DNA from: Solirubrobacter ginsenosidimutans
Lineage (GTDB): Bacteria > Actinomycetota > Thermoleophilia > Solirubrobacterales > Solirubrobacteraceae
Direction of reading: 5' to 3'
DNA: 64,000 nucleotides
Assembly (NCBI RefSeq): GCF_027587205.1
Contig: NZ_JAPDOD010000020.1
Coordinates: forward strand, 93,785 to 157,784
Positions 51,168 to 59,646 of this stretch are shown here, in pieces. The number at the start of each line of letters is the position of its first letter. Position 1 is the first letter of the stretch. Below the pieces are notes generated by a model. The model saw nothing but the letters and a program-made list of their open reading frames with translations. It was not told the DNA's origin and made no database searches. The position numbers and the translations under genes are program-made.

Positions 51168-51974
51168 GTGGTTCGCAGCGCCGCTGACCGCGTCTTCCTG
51201 CCGGCAAAGGGCTTGCTGGAGGAAGTCGGGGACATGATGATCCTTACGGGGAAGACGATCGTCTCGGCGATCCGTCCGCCCTACCCGTACGGCGGCGAGT
51301 TCGTCCAGCAGTTCCTGTTCGCGCTGCGCCTGTGCTGGTTCCCCCTGATGATCTCGACGATCGCGTTCGGCTACGCGGCGCCGGGGCTGCAGGCCTCCAA
51401 CTTCCTGACGCTGTTCGGTGCCAACGACCGGCTCGGCGGCTTCTTCGTGCTGGCGTCGATCCGCGAGTTCGCGCCGTTCGTGACCGCGATCGTGCTGGCC
51501 GGCGTGGCGGGCACCGCGATCACCGCCGACCTCGGCGCGCGCAAGATCCGCGAGGAGCTCGACGCGTTGCAGGTGCTCGGCGTGGACCCGGTGAAGAACC
51601 TCGTCGTGCCGCGCTTCCTCGCGCTGATGCTCGTGACGGGGATGTTCGACGTCTTCGCCGTGCTCTTCGGCATCTTCGGCGGCCTCGTCGCCAACGGCGT
51701 CAACCAGCAGCCCGTCGGCCCGTTCTTCGCGAACCTGCTGACCAACGCGAGCATCCCGGACCTGTGGGGCAGCGTCCTGAAGTGCACGCTGTTCGGCGCG
51801 ATCATCGCGGTCGTCTGCTGTTACAAGGGCATGACGGCGAGCGGTGGCGCCGCGGGCGTGGGGCGCGCCGTCAACCAGGCCGTGGTCATCTCGACGCTCG
51901 GCGTCTTCGCGTTCAACTACGTGTTCACGCAGACGCTGCTGGCCACCCACCCCGACATCCTCAACATCAAATGA
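51168..51974 (+). CDS. yrbEA: Mce/Mla permease subunit A (YrbE/MlaE family)
   Basis: 268 residues from GTG at 51168, with a purine-rich GAGAGGAGACAG just before it. Five or six membrane segments with the MlaE hallmark REFAPFVTAIVLAGVAGTAI and the coupling-helix region GARKIREELDALQVLGVDPV. It forms the inner-membrane channel of the mce lipid importer with the next gene. It is the first gene of the operon; TAATCT at 51134 could be a -10, but no matching -35 is seen. Its stop overlaps the next start as ATGA. Confidence 0.94.
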   Translation: MVRSAADRVFLPAKGLLEEVGDMMILTGKTIVSAIRPPYPYGGEFVQQFLFALRLCWFPLMISTIAFGYAAPGLQASNFLTLFGANDRLGGFFVLASIREFAPFVTAIVLAGVAGTAITADLGARKIREELDALQVLGVDPVKNLVVPRFLALMLVTGMFDVFAVLFGIFGGLVANGVNQQPVGPFFANLLTNASIPDLWGSVLKCTLFGAIIAVVCCYKGMTASGGAAGVGRAVNQAVVISTLGVFAFNYVFTQTLLATHPDILNIK

Positions 51975-52768
51975 ACGACTGGCTGGCGGTCCCGCGCGAC
52001 TGGCTCGCGACGTTCGGCGAGATCATGCGCTTCTCCGGGCGCGTCGTCGGCGAGGTCTTCGGCCTGAAGGTCTTCAAGTACTTCGGCGAGGCGCTGCGCC
52101 AGGCCGGCGTGCTGATCCTCTCGAGCACGCTCGTGATCTGGGGCCTGACGTTCATCATCGGCCTGCAGTGCGGCATCGAGGCCGCCTACTTCAACCGCGC
52201 GACCGGCGCCCCCGCCTACGCGGGCGTCTTCGCCGCCTGGTGCGATCTGCGCGAGCTGATCCCGTACGCCTTCGGCTACATGATGGCCGCCAAGGTCGGG
52301 ACCGGCATCGTCGCCGAGCTCGGCAGCATGCGGATCTCCGACGAGATCGACGCGCTGGAGGTCATGGGCATCTCGTCGATGACCTTCCTCTGCGCGACCC
52401 GCCTGATCGCCTCCTGGCTCGTCCTGCCCTTCGTCTATCTCGCCGGCATCGGCGCGGGCTTCCTAGCCTCCTATTTGGCGGTGGTGGAACAGATAGGCGA
52501 GGTTTCAAGCGGCGGCTACTCGCTGATCTTCTGGATGTTCCAGAACCCTCCCGACCTCCTCTTCAGCTTGATCAAGGCGATGGTCATGGCGACCGTGATC
52601 GTCCTCGTCGGCTGTTACTACGGCTACACGGCGAGCGGCGGCCCCGTCGGCGTCGGCACGGCGACGGCGAAGTCGATGGTCCTGAACATCGTGCTCGTCC
52701 ATCTCATAGGCATGCTCGGAACCCAGGTCTTCTGGGGCGCGAACCCACGCGCACCCATCGGAGGTTGA
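51971..52768 (+). CDS. yrbEB: Mce/Mla permease subunit B (YrbE/MlaE family)
   Basis: 265 residues, ATGA-coupled to the first permease. MlaE signature: AAKVGTGIVAELGSMRISDE followed by IDALEVMGISSM, with CDLRELIPYAFGYMM before it. The N-terminal amphipathic segment (PRDWLATFGEIMRFSGRVVG) is typical. It pairs with subunit A. A 1-nt gap separates it from the ATPase gene. Confidence 0.94.
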   Translation: MNDWLAVPRDWLATFGEIMRFSGRVVGEVFGLKVFKYFGEALRQAGVLILSSTLVIWGLTFIIGLQCGIEAAYFNRATGAPAYAGVFAAWCDLRELIPYAFGYMMAAKVGTGIVAELGSMRISDEIDALEVMGISSMTFLCATRLIASWLVLPFVYLAGIGAGFLASYLAVVEQIGEVSSGGYSLIFWMFQNPPDLLFSLIKAMVMATVIVLVGCYYGYTASGGPVGVGTATAKSMVLNIVLVHLIGMLGTQVFWGANPRAPIGG

Positions 52769-52769
52769 C

Positions 52770-53582
52770 GTGACGGACCACGAAGACGAATACAAGTGGC
52801 ACACCGGAAAGAAGCGCCCCAGCGGCGTCGAGGACGCGGTCGAGTTCGTCGACGTCCACAAGGCGTTCGGGCGCAACAAGATCCTGCGCGGGCTCAACAT
52901 GGGGATCCCGAACGACAAGATCTCGATGATCCTCGGGCCGTCGGGCACCGGGAAGTCGGTCTGCATCAAGCACATGGTCGGGCTGCTCTATCCCGACCAG
53001 GGCGACGTGCTCGTCCACGGCGAGTCCGTGCCCGGGATGCGCGACGAAGAGCTCTTCGAGATGCGCAAGAAGTTCGGCGTGCTCTTCCAGGACGGCGCGC
53101 TGTTCGGCTCGATGAACCTGTGGGACAACGTCGCCTTCCCGCTGCGCCAGCACACCGACAAGAGCGAGGACGAGGTCGCCGACATCGTCAACGGACGTCT
53201 GCGCGAGGTCGGCCTGGAAGGCTCGGCCGACAAGATGCCCAACGAGCTCTCCGGCGGCATGCGCAAGCGCGCCGGCTTCGCTCGCGCGCTCGTGCTGGAC
53301 CCGGACATCGTGCTCTTCGACGAGCCCGACTCGGGCCTAGACCCCGTGCGCACTGCGCTGCTGTGCGAGCTGATCCAGGAGATCCACGAGGAGAACGGCG
53401 GCGCCTACGTCGTGATCACCCACGACATCATGTCCGCCAAGCGCGTCGCCGAGTACATCGCCGTGCTGTGGAAGGGCCGGATCGTCGAGTCCGGGCCCGC
53501 CGACGAGCTCTTCGACTCCGACAACCAGTTCGTCCGCCAGTTCCTGTCCGGGGCCTCGAAGGGCCCGCTGGGCATGGAGTAA
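52770..53582 (+). CDS. mceG: Mce/Mla ATPase (MceG/Mkl/MlaF family)
   Basis: 270 residues from GTG at 52770. Walker A GPSGTGKS, Q-loop LFQDGALFGSMNLWDN (a segment typical of MlaF/Mkl), signature LSGGMRKRAGFARAL, Walker B IVLFDEPDSGLDPVR and H-loop VVITHD. It should power the YrbE pair. In mycobacteria the ATPase is encoded away from the mce operons and shared by them; here it lies inside, between yrbEB and the first MCE gene. Confidence 0.95.
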   Translation: MTDHEDEYKWHTGKKRPSGVEDAVEFVDVHKAFGRNKILRGLNMGIPNDKISMILGPSGTGKSVCIKHMVGLLYPDQGDVLVHGESVPGMRDEELFEMRKKFGVLFQDGALFGSMNLWDNVAFPLRQHTDKSEDEVADIVNGRLREVGLEGSADKMPNELSGGMRKRAGFARALVLDPDIVLFDEPDSGLDPVRTALLCELIQEIHEENGGAYVVITHDIMSAKRVAEYIAVLWKGRIVESGPADELFDSDNQFVRQFLSGASKGPLGME

Positions 53583-53586
53583 GCGC

Positions 53587-54933
53587 TTGACGGTCGCCCG
53601 CTCCGCCGTTCTGATCGCCGTCGCGCTGGTCGCCGCGCTCGCGATCTACCTCTTCGCCGTGCGCGGGGGCGGGCATGAGTACACGCTGATCTTCGAGAAC
53701 GCGGGCCAGCTGGTGAAGGGCGACAACGTCCAGATCGGCGGCCGCGCGGTGGGGTCGGTGCGGTCGATCGAGCTGACCTCCACCAACCAGGCGGCGGTGC
53801 GGATCGGCGTCGAGGAGCCGTACGCGCCGCTGCGCGAGGGGACGCAGGCGATCATCCGGCTGACGTCGCTGTCGGGCATCGCCAACCGCTACGTGGCGAT
53901 CTCGCCGGGGCCGGACGCGAGCCGCACGCTGCCCGACCACTCGACGCTGACCACGGCCTCGACGACGACGGCGGTCGACCTCGACCAGATCTTCAACACC
54001 CTGGACCCGAAGACGCGCAAGAGCCTCCAGGGCGTGATCACGGGCTTCCAGACCGAACTCGACGGCAAGGGCCCACAAGCCGCGGCGGCGACGGAGTACT
54101 TCAACCCGCTGCTCTCGAGCGCGCGCCGGCTGGTCACCGAGACGACGGAGGACGAGGATGCGCTGACCCGCTTCATCGTCTCCTCGTCGCGCACGGTGAG
54201 CGCGATCGCCGAGCGCCGCGACGACCTCGCCGATCTCGTCGGCAACGCGAACGCCACCACCGGGGCGATCGCCTCCGAGAACCGGGCGCTCTCGCAGGCC
54301 TTGTTGCTGCTGCCGACGACGCTGCGCCGCGCCAACTCGACGTTCGTGAACCTGCGCGCGACGCTCGACGACCTCGACCCGCTGGTCGCGGACTCAAAGC
54401 CCGCGACCAAGGACCTGGCGCCGTTCCTGCGCGAGCTGCGCCCGCTCCTGCGCGACGCGCGGCCGACGATCGCCGACCTCTCGACGCTGCTGGGCCGCCC
54501 CGGGCCCAACAACGACCTCGTCGACGCGACCCGCAAGCTCCCGGGCTTCCAGAAGGTCGCGAGCCCGGCGTTCGCCAACGGCACGGGCGCGCTGAAGAAG
54601 GGCGAGCCGGTGCTCGAGTTCGCGCGCCCCTACATTCCCGAGCTGGTCGGCTGGTTCCGCGACTTCGGCGTCGGCGCCGCCAACTACGACGCCAACGGGC
54701 ACTACGCGCGCATCCAGCCGATCTTCAACGCCTTCCAGCTCGAGGAGCTGCCAGCGGGCCCCGCCCAGCTCGTCCCGCTGCCGGTTGCCCAGCGCCTCGA
54801 CGGCCTGCAGACCGGCATGCTCAAGCGCTGCCCGGGCGCCGCCAGCCAGCCGCCGATCGACGGCTCGGCGCCGTACCGCGACTCCGGCGGCAACCTCGAT
54901 TGCGATCCCACCCAGGTGGTGGCGGGCCCATGA
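53587..54933 (+). CDS. mceA: MCE protein 1 (MlaD domain)
   Basis: 448 residues from TTG at 53587, with GGAG 7 nt upstream at the end of the ATPase gene. One N-terminal membrane anchor ([20 protein letters not shown]), then the MCE domain at about 28-105 (FENAGQLVKGDNVQIGGRAV, GIANRYVAISPG), then a long helical region rich in Arg/Asp/Leu, and a C-terminal Cys pair (KRCPGAASQPP, GNLDCDPTQ). MCE proteins assemble into hexameric rings or tubes that carry lipids between envelope layers. First of six in a row. Confidence 0.93.
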   Translation: MTVARSAVLIAVALVAALAIYLFAVRGGGHEYTLIFENAGQLVKGDNVQIGGRAVGSVRSIELTSTNQAAVRIGVEEPYAPLREGTQAIIRLTSLSGIANRYVAISPGPDASRTLPDHSTLTTASTTTAVDLDQIFNTLDPKTRKSLQGVITGFQTELDGKGPQAAAATEYFNPLLSSARRLVTETTEDEDALTRFIVSSSRTVSAIAERRDDLADLVGNANATTGAIASENRALSQALLLLPTTLRRANSTFVNLRATLDDLDPLVADSKPATKDLAPFLRELRPLLRDARPTIADLSTLLGRPGPNNDLVDATRKLPGFQKVASPAFANGTGALKKGEPVLEFARPYIPELVGWFRDFGVGAANYDANGHYARIQPIFNAFQLEELPAGPAQLVPLPVAQRLDGLQTGMLKRCPGAASQPPIDGSAPYRDSGGNLDCDPTQVVAGP

Positions 54934-55001
54934 TCGAGCCCGGCCAGCGGCTGCGGCGGGACCGACCTCAGGTTTCGGGCACCACCAAGGTGGTGTCGTG
55001 A
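54930..55001 (+). CDS. 23-codon ORF filling the MCE1-MCE2 gap
   Basis: ATG at 54930 overlaps the MCE1 stop as ATGA, and its TGA (54999-55001) overlaps the MCE2 ATG by one base (TGATG). The product would be a basic 23-residue peptide starting MIEPGQRLRRDRPQ. It fills the only sizeable gap in the operon. It may be a real micropeptide, a coupling leader that carries ribosomes to MCE2, or chance. Third-position GC is not diagnostic at this length. Confidence 0.35.
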   Translation: MIEPGQRLRRDRPQVSGTTKVVS

Positions 55002-56650
55002 TGCTCAGGCGGCTCGTCCCGATCGTGCTCGTGCTCGCGGTGATCGTCGTGGCGATCGTGCTGATCGCGTCGCAAGATGACAAGCAGGGCTACCAGGTGC
55101 GCGCGATCTTCGACAACGCCGGGTTCGTCATCCCCGGTGAGGACGTCAAGATCGCGGGCGTCAAGGTCGGCAAGGTCGCCTCGCTCGACGTCACGCCGGA
55201 CTTCAAGGCGGCCGTCGTGCTCGACATCACCGAGCCCGGCTACCAGGACTTCCGCAACGACGCGAGCTGCATCGTGCGCCCGCAGAACCTGATCGGCGAG
55301 CGCTTCGTCGAGTGCAAGCCGACGCAGCCGCGCTCGGCCACGGCGCAGGCGCCGCCGAAGCTGAAGGAGATCCAGCGCGGGCCAGGCAAGGGCCAGTTCC
55401 TGCTGCCGGTTTCGAACACGATGCAGACGGTCGACATCGACCTGATCGGCAACACGATGCGCGAGCCCGAGCGCGCGCGGCTGTCGCTGATCCTCAACGA
55501 GCTCGGCACCGGCCTGGCGGGTCGCGGCAGGGACCTCAACGACGTGATCCGGCGCGCCAACCCGGCGCTGCAGGAGACCGACAAGGTGCTCGCGATCCTC
55601 GCCCGCCAGAACACGCAGCTCGAGCAGCTCGCGGTCAACTCGGACACGGTGCTGGCGCCGCTCGCGCGCGATCGGGCGAGCGTGGCGGGCGCAATCCGCA
55701 ACTCGAGCTCGGTGGCCGAGGCGACGGCCGAGAAGAGCGCCGCGCTCGAGGCGGACATCCAGACGCTGCCGCGGTTCCTCGACGAGCTCCAGCCGACGAT
55801 GGAGCGCCTCGGCTCGCTGTCGGATCAGACCACGCCGCTGCTCGTCGACCTGCACGCGCGCGCCGGTGACATCAACAACGTCGTGCGCCGCCTCGGGCCG
55901 TTCTCCACCGCCGCGATCCCCGCGGTCGACTCGCTCGGCGAGGCCGCCAAGACCGGCACTCCCGCGGTGGTAGCCGCGCAGCCCGTGATCGCCGACCTGC
56001 GCGGCCTCGCCAAGGCCGTGCTGCCGGTGGGCGTGACGCTGCGGCAGGTGCTCGAGTCCTTCCAGGAGACCGGCGGCATCGAGCGCCTGATGGATTACAT
56101 CTTCTACCAGGCGTCCGCGGTCAACGGCTTCGACGCCGTCGGCCATTACCTGCGCGCCGCGCTGATCGTCAACCAGTGCGCGACGTACGTGCAGGTGCCG
56201 GTCGCGGGCTGCTCGGCGAAGTTCCCGACGGACACGGCTTCGTCCTCCGGAGCCACGGCCAACGTGTCCAGCGCGGTCGACGCCGTCGGTGACGACCCGG
56301 TGCTGCGTGCGACCGCGATCGCGCTCGCACGCGCGCTCGGGCAGGAGGTCGAGAAGGCCAAGAAGGAGGTCGCGGCCGGGAAGCGGACGACGGCGAAGAA
56401 GACGCCGGCGTCGAAGCGGGCCAAGCGGGCGAAGGACGCGCCGCTTGAGTCCGTCCCGACGGTCGCGCCCACCGCGTCGGCCACGCCCGCCCCGCCGCTT
56501 GAGTCCGTGCCGACGGAGACGCCCGGCACGCCACCGGCCGAGACGGCCGCGCCCGCGACGGCCGCCGCACCGACCGAGACCGCCACCCCGAGCGGCGATC
56601 CCGCCGACGCGCTGCTGGACTACCTGTTCGGCAAGGACGGCGGCGGATGA
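55001..56650 (+). CDS. mceB: MCE protein 2 (MlaD domain) with basic, Pro/Thr-rich C-terminal tail
   Basis: 549 residues, ATG at 55001 (an in-frame GTG lies directly before it at 54998). Membrane anchor at about 5-24, MCE domain at about 30-110 (FDNAGFVIPGEDVKIAGVKV, NLIGERFVECKP), helical region to about 430. The tail is unusual: a Lys/Arg-rich stretch (KRTTAKKTPASKRAKRAK), then a Pro/Thr/Ala-rich part with PLESVPT twice, and a short hydrophobic end (ALLDYLFGKDGGG). The tail could bind peptidoglycan, lipid head groups or another subunit. ATGA joins it to the next gene. Confidence 0.93.
   Translation: MLRRLVPIVLVLAVIVVAIVLIASQDDKQGYQVRAIFDNAGFVIPGEDVKIAGVKVGKVASLDVTPDFKAAVVLDITEPGYQDFRNDASCIVRPQNLIGERFVECKPTQPRSATAQAPPKLKEIQRGPGKGQFLLPVSNTMQTVDIDLIGNTMREPERARLSLILNELGTGLAGRGRDLNDVIRRANPALQETDKVLAILARQNTQLEQLAVNSDTVLAPLARDRASVAGAIRNSSSVAEATAEKSAALEADIQTLPRFLDELQPTMERLGSLSDQTTPLLVDLHARAGDINNVVRRLGPFSTAAIPAVDSLGEAAKTGTPAVVAAQPVIADLRGLAKAVLPVGVTLRQVLESFQETGGIERLMDYIFYQASAVNGFDAVGHYLRAALIVNQCATYVQVPVAGCSAKFPTDTASSSGATANVSSAVDAVGDDPVLRATAIALARALGQEVEKAKKEVAAGKRTTAKKTPASKRAKRAKDAPLESVPTVAPTASATPAPPLESVPTETPGTPPAETAAPATAAAPTETATPSGDPADALLDYLFGKDGGG
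56441..56516 (+). repeat. Direct repeat inside MCE2 tail
   Basis: A 22-bp unit beginning CCGCTTGAGTCCGT occurs at 56441-56462 and 56495-56516 with one mismatch, giving the repeated peptide PLESVPT in the low-complexity tail. The spacing is 54 bp, a multiple of three, consistent with a slippage or duplication event that kept the frame. Confidence 0.6.
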
Positions 56651-58056
56651 GGACGCGCGGCGGAAGCGTCGCGGGCAACCCCGTGTTGATCGGCGCCGCG
56701 ACGGTGCTGGTGATCCTCGTCGCCGTCTTCCTCTCCTACAACGCCAACAAGGGCCTGCCGTTCGTCCCGACCTACCAGCTCAACGCGGAGGTCCCGAGCG
56801 CGGCCCAATTGGTCGTCGGCAACGACGTCAAGATCGGCGGGACCCGCGTCGGCGCCGTCTCGACGATCAAGCCCAAGACGCTGCGCGACGGGTCCGTGAT
56901 CGCGGTGCTCGGCCTGACGCTGGACAAGGACGCCGGCCCGCTCCCGAAAGACTCCACGCTGCTGGTCCGCTCGCGCTCGGCGCTCGGCCTGAAGTACGTC
57001 GAGATCACCCGCGGGCATTCGACCCAGGGCTACCAGGACGGCGACACGATCGCCCTCGTCCACGCCAAGACGCCGGTCGAGCTCGACGAGTTCCTGAACA
57101 TGTTCGACGAGAACACGCGGGCGGCGTCGCAGGCCAACCTCGAAGGCTTCGGGACCGCGTTCGCGGGCCGCGGCGAGTCGATCAACACGGCGATCGGCGC
57201 GTTCCGCCCGCTGCTGCGAGACCTCGTCCCGGTGATGCGGAACCTCTCGAGCCCGCAGACGGGGCTCGGGACGTTCGTCACCGAGCTCTCGGACACCGCC
57301 GCGATCGTCGCTCCGGCGGCGGAGACGCAGGCTTCGCTGTTCCGCAACGTCGATGCCACCATGGCCGCGCTGCGCGTGGTGTCGCGCCCGTACATCCAGG
57401 ACTCGATCACGGGCGCCAAGCCGGCGCTGGACGCGGGCATCGAGAGCCTCCCGCGCCAGCGGCCGTTCCTGGCCAACACCGAGGGCCTGATGCGCGAGCT
57501 GCAACCGGGAGTCCACGCGCTGCGCACCGCCGCGCCGGAGCTCGCGAGCGCGCTGCAGACCGGCATCGAGGTGCTGCCCAAGACGCCGCCGCTCAACCAG
57601 CGCCTGAACTCGCTGCTGCAGGAGCTCAAGACGTTCGCCGAGGACCCGCTCGTCCCGCGCGGCATCCAGAACACGACCGACCTCGTGAACTCGCTCAAGC
57701 CGACGCTCGACTACCTCGCGCCCACGCAGACCGTCTGCAACTACCTGACGCTGTGGTTCCGCAACATCTCTTCGCTGCTGAGCGAGGGCGACCGCAACGG
57801 CACCTGGCAGCGCTTCATCATCGTCACCACGCCGCAGGGCCCCAACAACGAGGGCGGCCCCTCGTCGGGGCCGGCCAACGGCCCGACCGCCGCCAACCAC
57901 CTGCACATCAACCCGTACCCGAACACGGCGGCGCCGGGCCAGCCGAAGGAGTGCGAGGCGGGCAACGAGCCGTTCCTGACCGGGCAGACCGTCATGTCCA
58001 ACCCCCCGGGCACGCAGCAGGCGCGCACCGAGGGCTACTCGAAGGACAGCAACTAG
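56647..58056 (+). CDS. mceC: MCE protein 3 (MlaD domain)
   Basis: 469 residues, ATGA-coupled to MCE2. Anchor at about 12-30 (VLIGAATVLVILVAVFLSYN), MCE domain at about 38-120 (VPSAAQLVVGNDVKIGGTRV, ALGLKYVEITRG), then a helical region with repeated Leu/Asp patterns, and a Pro/Asn/Gly-rich C-terminal end (TTPQGPNNEGGPSSGP). No lipobox. The next gene begins at the base after its stop. Confidence 0.92.
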   Translation: MRTRGGSVAGNPVLIGAATVLVILVAVFLSYNANKGLPFVPTYQLNAEVPSAAQLVVGNDVKIGGTRVGAVSTIKPKTLRDGSVIAVLGLTLDKDAGPLPKDSTLLVRSRSALGLKYVEITRGHSTQGYQDGDTIALVHAKTPVELDEFLNMFDENTRAASQANLEGFGTAFAGRGESINTAIGAFRPLLRDLVPVMRNLSSPQTGLGTFVTELSDTAAIVAPAAETQASLFRNVDATMAALRVVSRPYIQDSITGAKPALDAGIESLPRQRPFLANTEGLMRELQPGVHALRTAAPELASALQTGIEVLPKTPPLNQRLNSLLQELKTFAEDPLVPRGIQNTTDLVNSLKPTLDYLAPTQTVCNYLTLWFRNISSLLSEGDRNGTWQRFIIVTTPQGPNNEGGPSSGPANGPTAANHLHINPYPNTAAPGQPKECEAGNEPFLTGQTVMSNPPGTQQARTEGYSKDSN

Positions 58057-59646
58057 ATGGGCCGCCGCGTGCCCAAGCGCTCGAATGGCTTCATCGGCCT
58101 GATGGGGGCGATCCTGGCCGCGGTGATCCTGTTCTTCGGCTTCACCAAGGACATCCCGTTCACCCACGGGTTCCAGATCAAGGCCCAGTTTGAGTCGGCG
58201 AACTCGATCCGGCCCAATTCGCCGGTGCGGATCGCGGGCGTCGAGGTGGGCAAGGTCAAGTCGGTCACCGGAGTCGAGGGTTCCAACGCCGCGCTGATCA
58301 CGATGGAGCTCAAGGACACCGCGCTGCCGATCCACGAGGACGCGACGGCGAAGGTCCGCCCGCGCATCTTCCTCGAGGGCAACTTCTTCGTCGACCTCAA
58401 GCCGGGCACGCCGGGCGCGCCGGTGCTGAAGTCGGGCGACACGATCAAGATCACCCAGACGGCGTCGCCGGTGCAGCTCGACGAGGTCCTGACGTCGCTG
58501 CAGAGCGACTCGCGCGAGGACCTTCAGAGGCTGCTGGTTGGGCTCGACGCTTCGCTGAACTCGAAGCCGACCCCGGCCCAGAACGCGGACGCGTCGCCGC
58601 TGGCGCGCGGGCAGACCGGGGCGGAGTCCTTCAACGACGCGCTGGACGACATCCCCGAGGCCGAGCGCTCGACCGCGCAGGTGCTCGAGGCGCTGCTCGG
58701 CACCGAGCCGGGCCGTGACGTCGAGCGGCTGATCAAGGGCACGGCGAACACCGCCGAGGCGCTCGACCGCAGCGAGGGCGCGCTCAAGGACCTGATCACC
58801 AACCTGAACCTGACGACCGCGACGTTCGCGTCGGAGTCGGCGAACCTGCGTGCGACGATCCGCGAGCTCCCGCCGACGCTCGCCACCGCCAACGCGGCGT
58901 TCACCTCGTTGAACGCGGCGTTCCCGCCGACGCGCGAGTTCGCGCGTGCGATCCGGCCGGGCGTGCGCGAGACGCCGGCGACGATCGCCGCCGCGTTCCC
59001 GTGGATCGAACAGGCCCACGCACTGGTCGGCAAGCCCGAGCTCGGCGGCCTGGCGGAGGAGCTCTCGCCCGCGACCCAGGATCTCGCCCGGCTGATCGAT
59101 CGCGCGACGGAGCTCTTGCCGCAGACCGACCTCGCGTCCAAGTGCCTGCGCGACGTCGTGCTGCCCGCCGGCGATCAGGTGATCAACGACGAGTTCGCGA
59201 CCGGCTCGGAGAACTACAAGGAGTTCTTCTACGCGCTGGTGGGCATCGCGGGCGAGGGCCAGAACACCGACGGCAACGGCATGTACGTGCGCTTCCAGAC
59301 CGGCGGCGGCACACAGAGCGTCTCGCTGGGATCGAAGACCGCGAGCACCGGGCAGCTGTTCGGCAACAACGTCGCGGTCCCGCTCGGCAACCGCCCGGCG
59401 TACCCGGGCAAGCTCCCGCCCTACAAGCCGGACGCGCCCTGCTACAAGCAGAAGATCCCGGACGTCAACGGTCCCGCCGCCGCCAAGTCGCTGCCGACCG
59501 GCGCGCCCGCCGAGACCGCACAGGTCAAGTCCGCGCGCGAGAAGCTGCTCCGCGAGGCCGACCTCTCCGCGGTGCGCCGCAAGCTGCACCCCTTCGGCAC
59601 GGCGAAGAAGGGTTCGTTGCCGCCTTCGCAGGAGAAGGCGAAGTGA
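58057..59646 (+). CDS. mceD: MCE protein 4 (MlaD domain)
   Basis: 529 residues, starting directly after the MCE3 stop. Anchor at about 9-28 (NGFIGLMGAILAAVILFFGF), MCE domain at about 35-115 (FESANSIRPNSPVRIAGVEV, FLEGNFFVDLKPG), long helical region, and a C-terminal domain with a single-Cys pair (DLASKCLRDV, DAPCYKQK). The end is basic (HPFGTAKKGS). The GTGA overlap couples it to MCE5. Confidence 0.92.
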   Translation: MGRRVPKRSNGFIGLMGAILAAVILFFGFTKDIPFTHGFQIKAQFESANSIRPNSPVRIAGVEVGKVKSVTGVEGSNAALITMELKDTALPIHEDATAKVRPRIFLEGNFFVDLKPGTPGAPVLKSGDTIKITQTASPVQLDEVLTSLQSDSREDLQRLLVGLDASLNSKPTPAQNADASPLARGQTGAESFNDALDDIPEAERSTAQVLEALLGTEPGRDVERLIKGTANTAEALDRSEGALKDLITNLNLTTATFASESANLRATIRELPPTLATANAAFTSLNAAFPPTREFARAIRPGVRETPATIAAAFPWIEQAHALVGKPELGGLAEELSPATQDLARLIDRATELLPQTDLASKCLRDVVLPAGDQVINDEFATGSENYKEFFYALVGIAGEGQNTDGNGMYVRFQTGGGTQSVSLGSKTASTGQLFGNNVAVPLGNRPAYPGKLPPYKPDAPCYKQKIPDVNGPAAAKSLPTGAPAETAQVKSAREKLLREADLSAVRRKLHPFGTAKKGSLPPSQEKAK

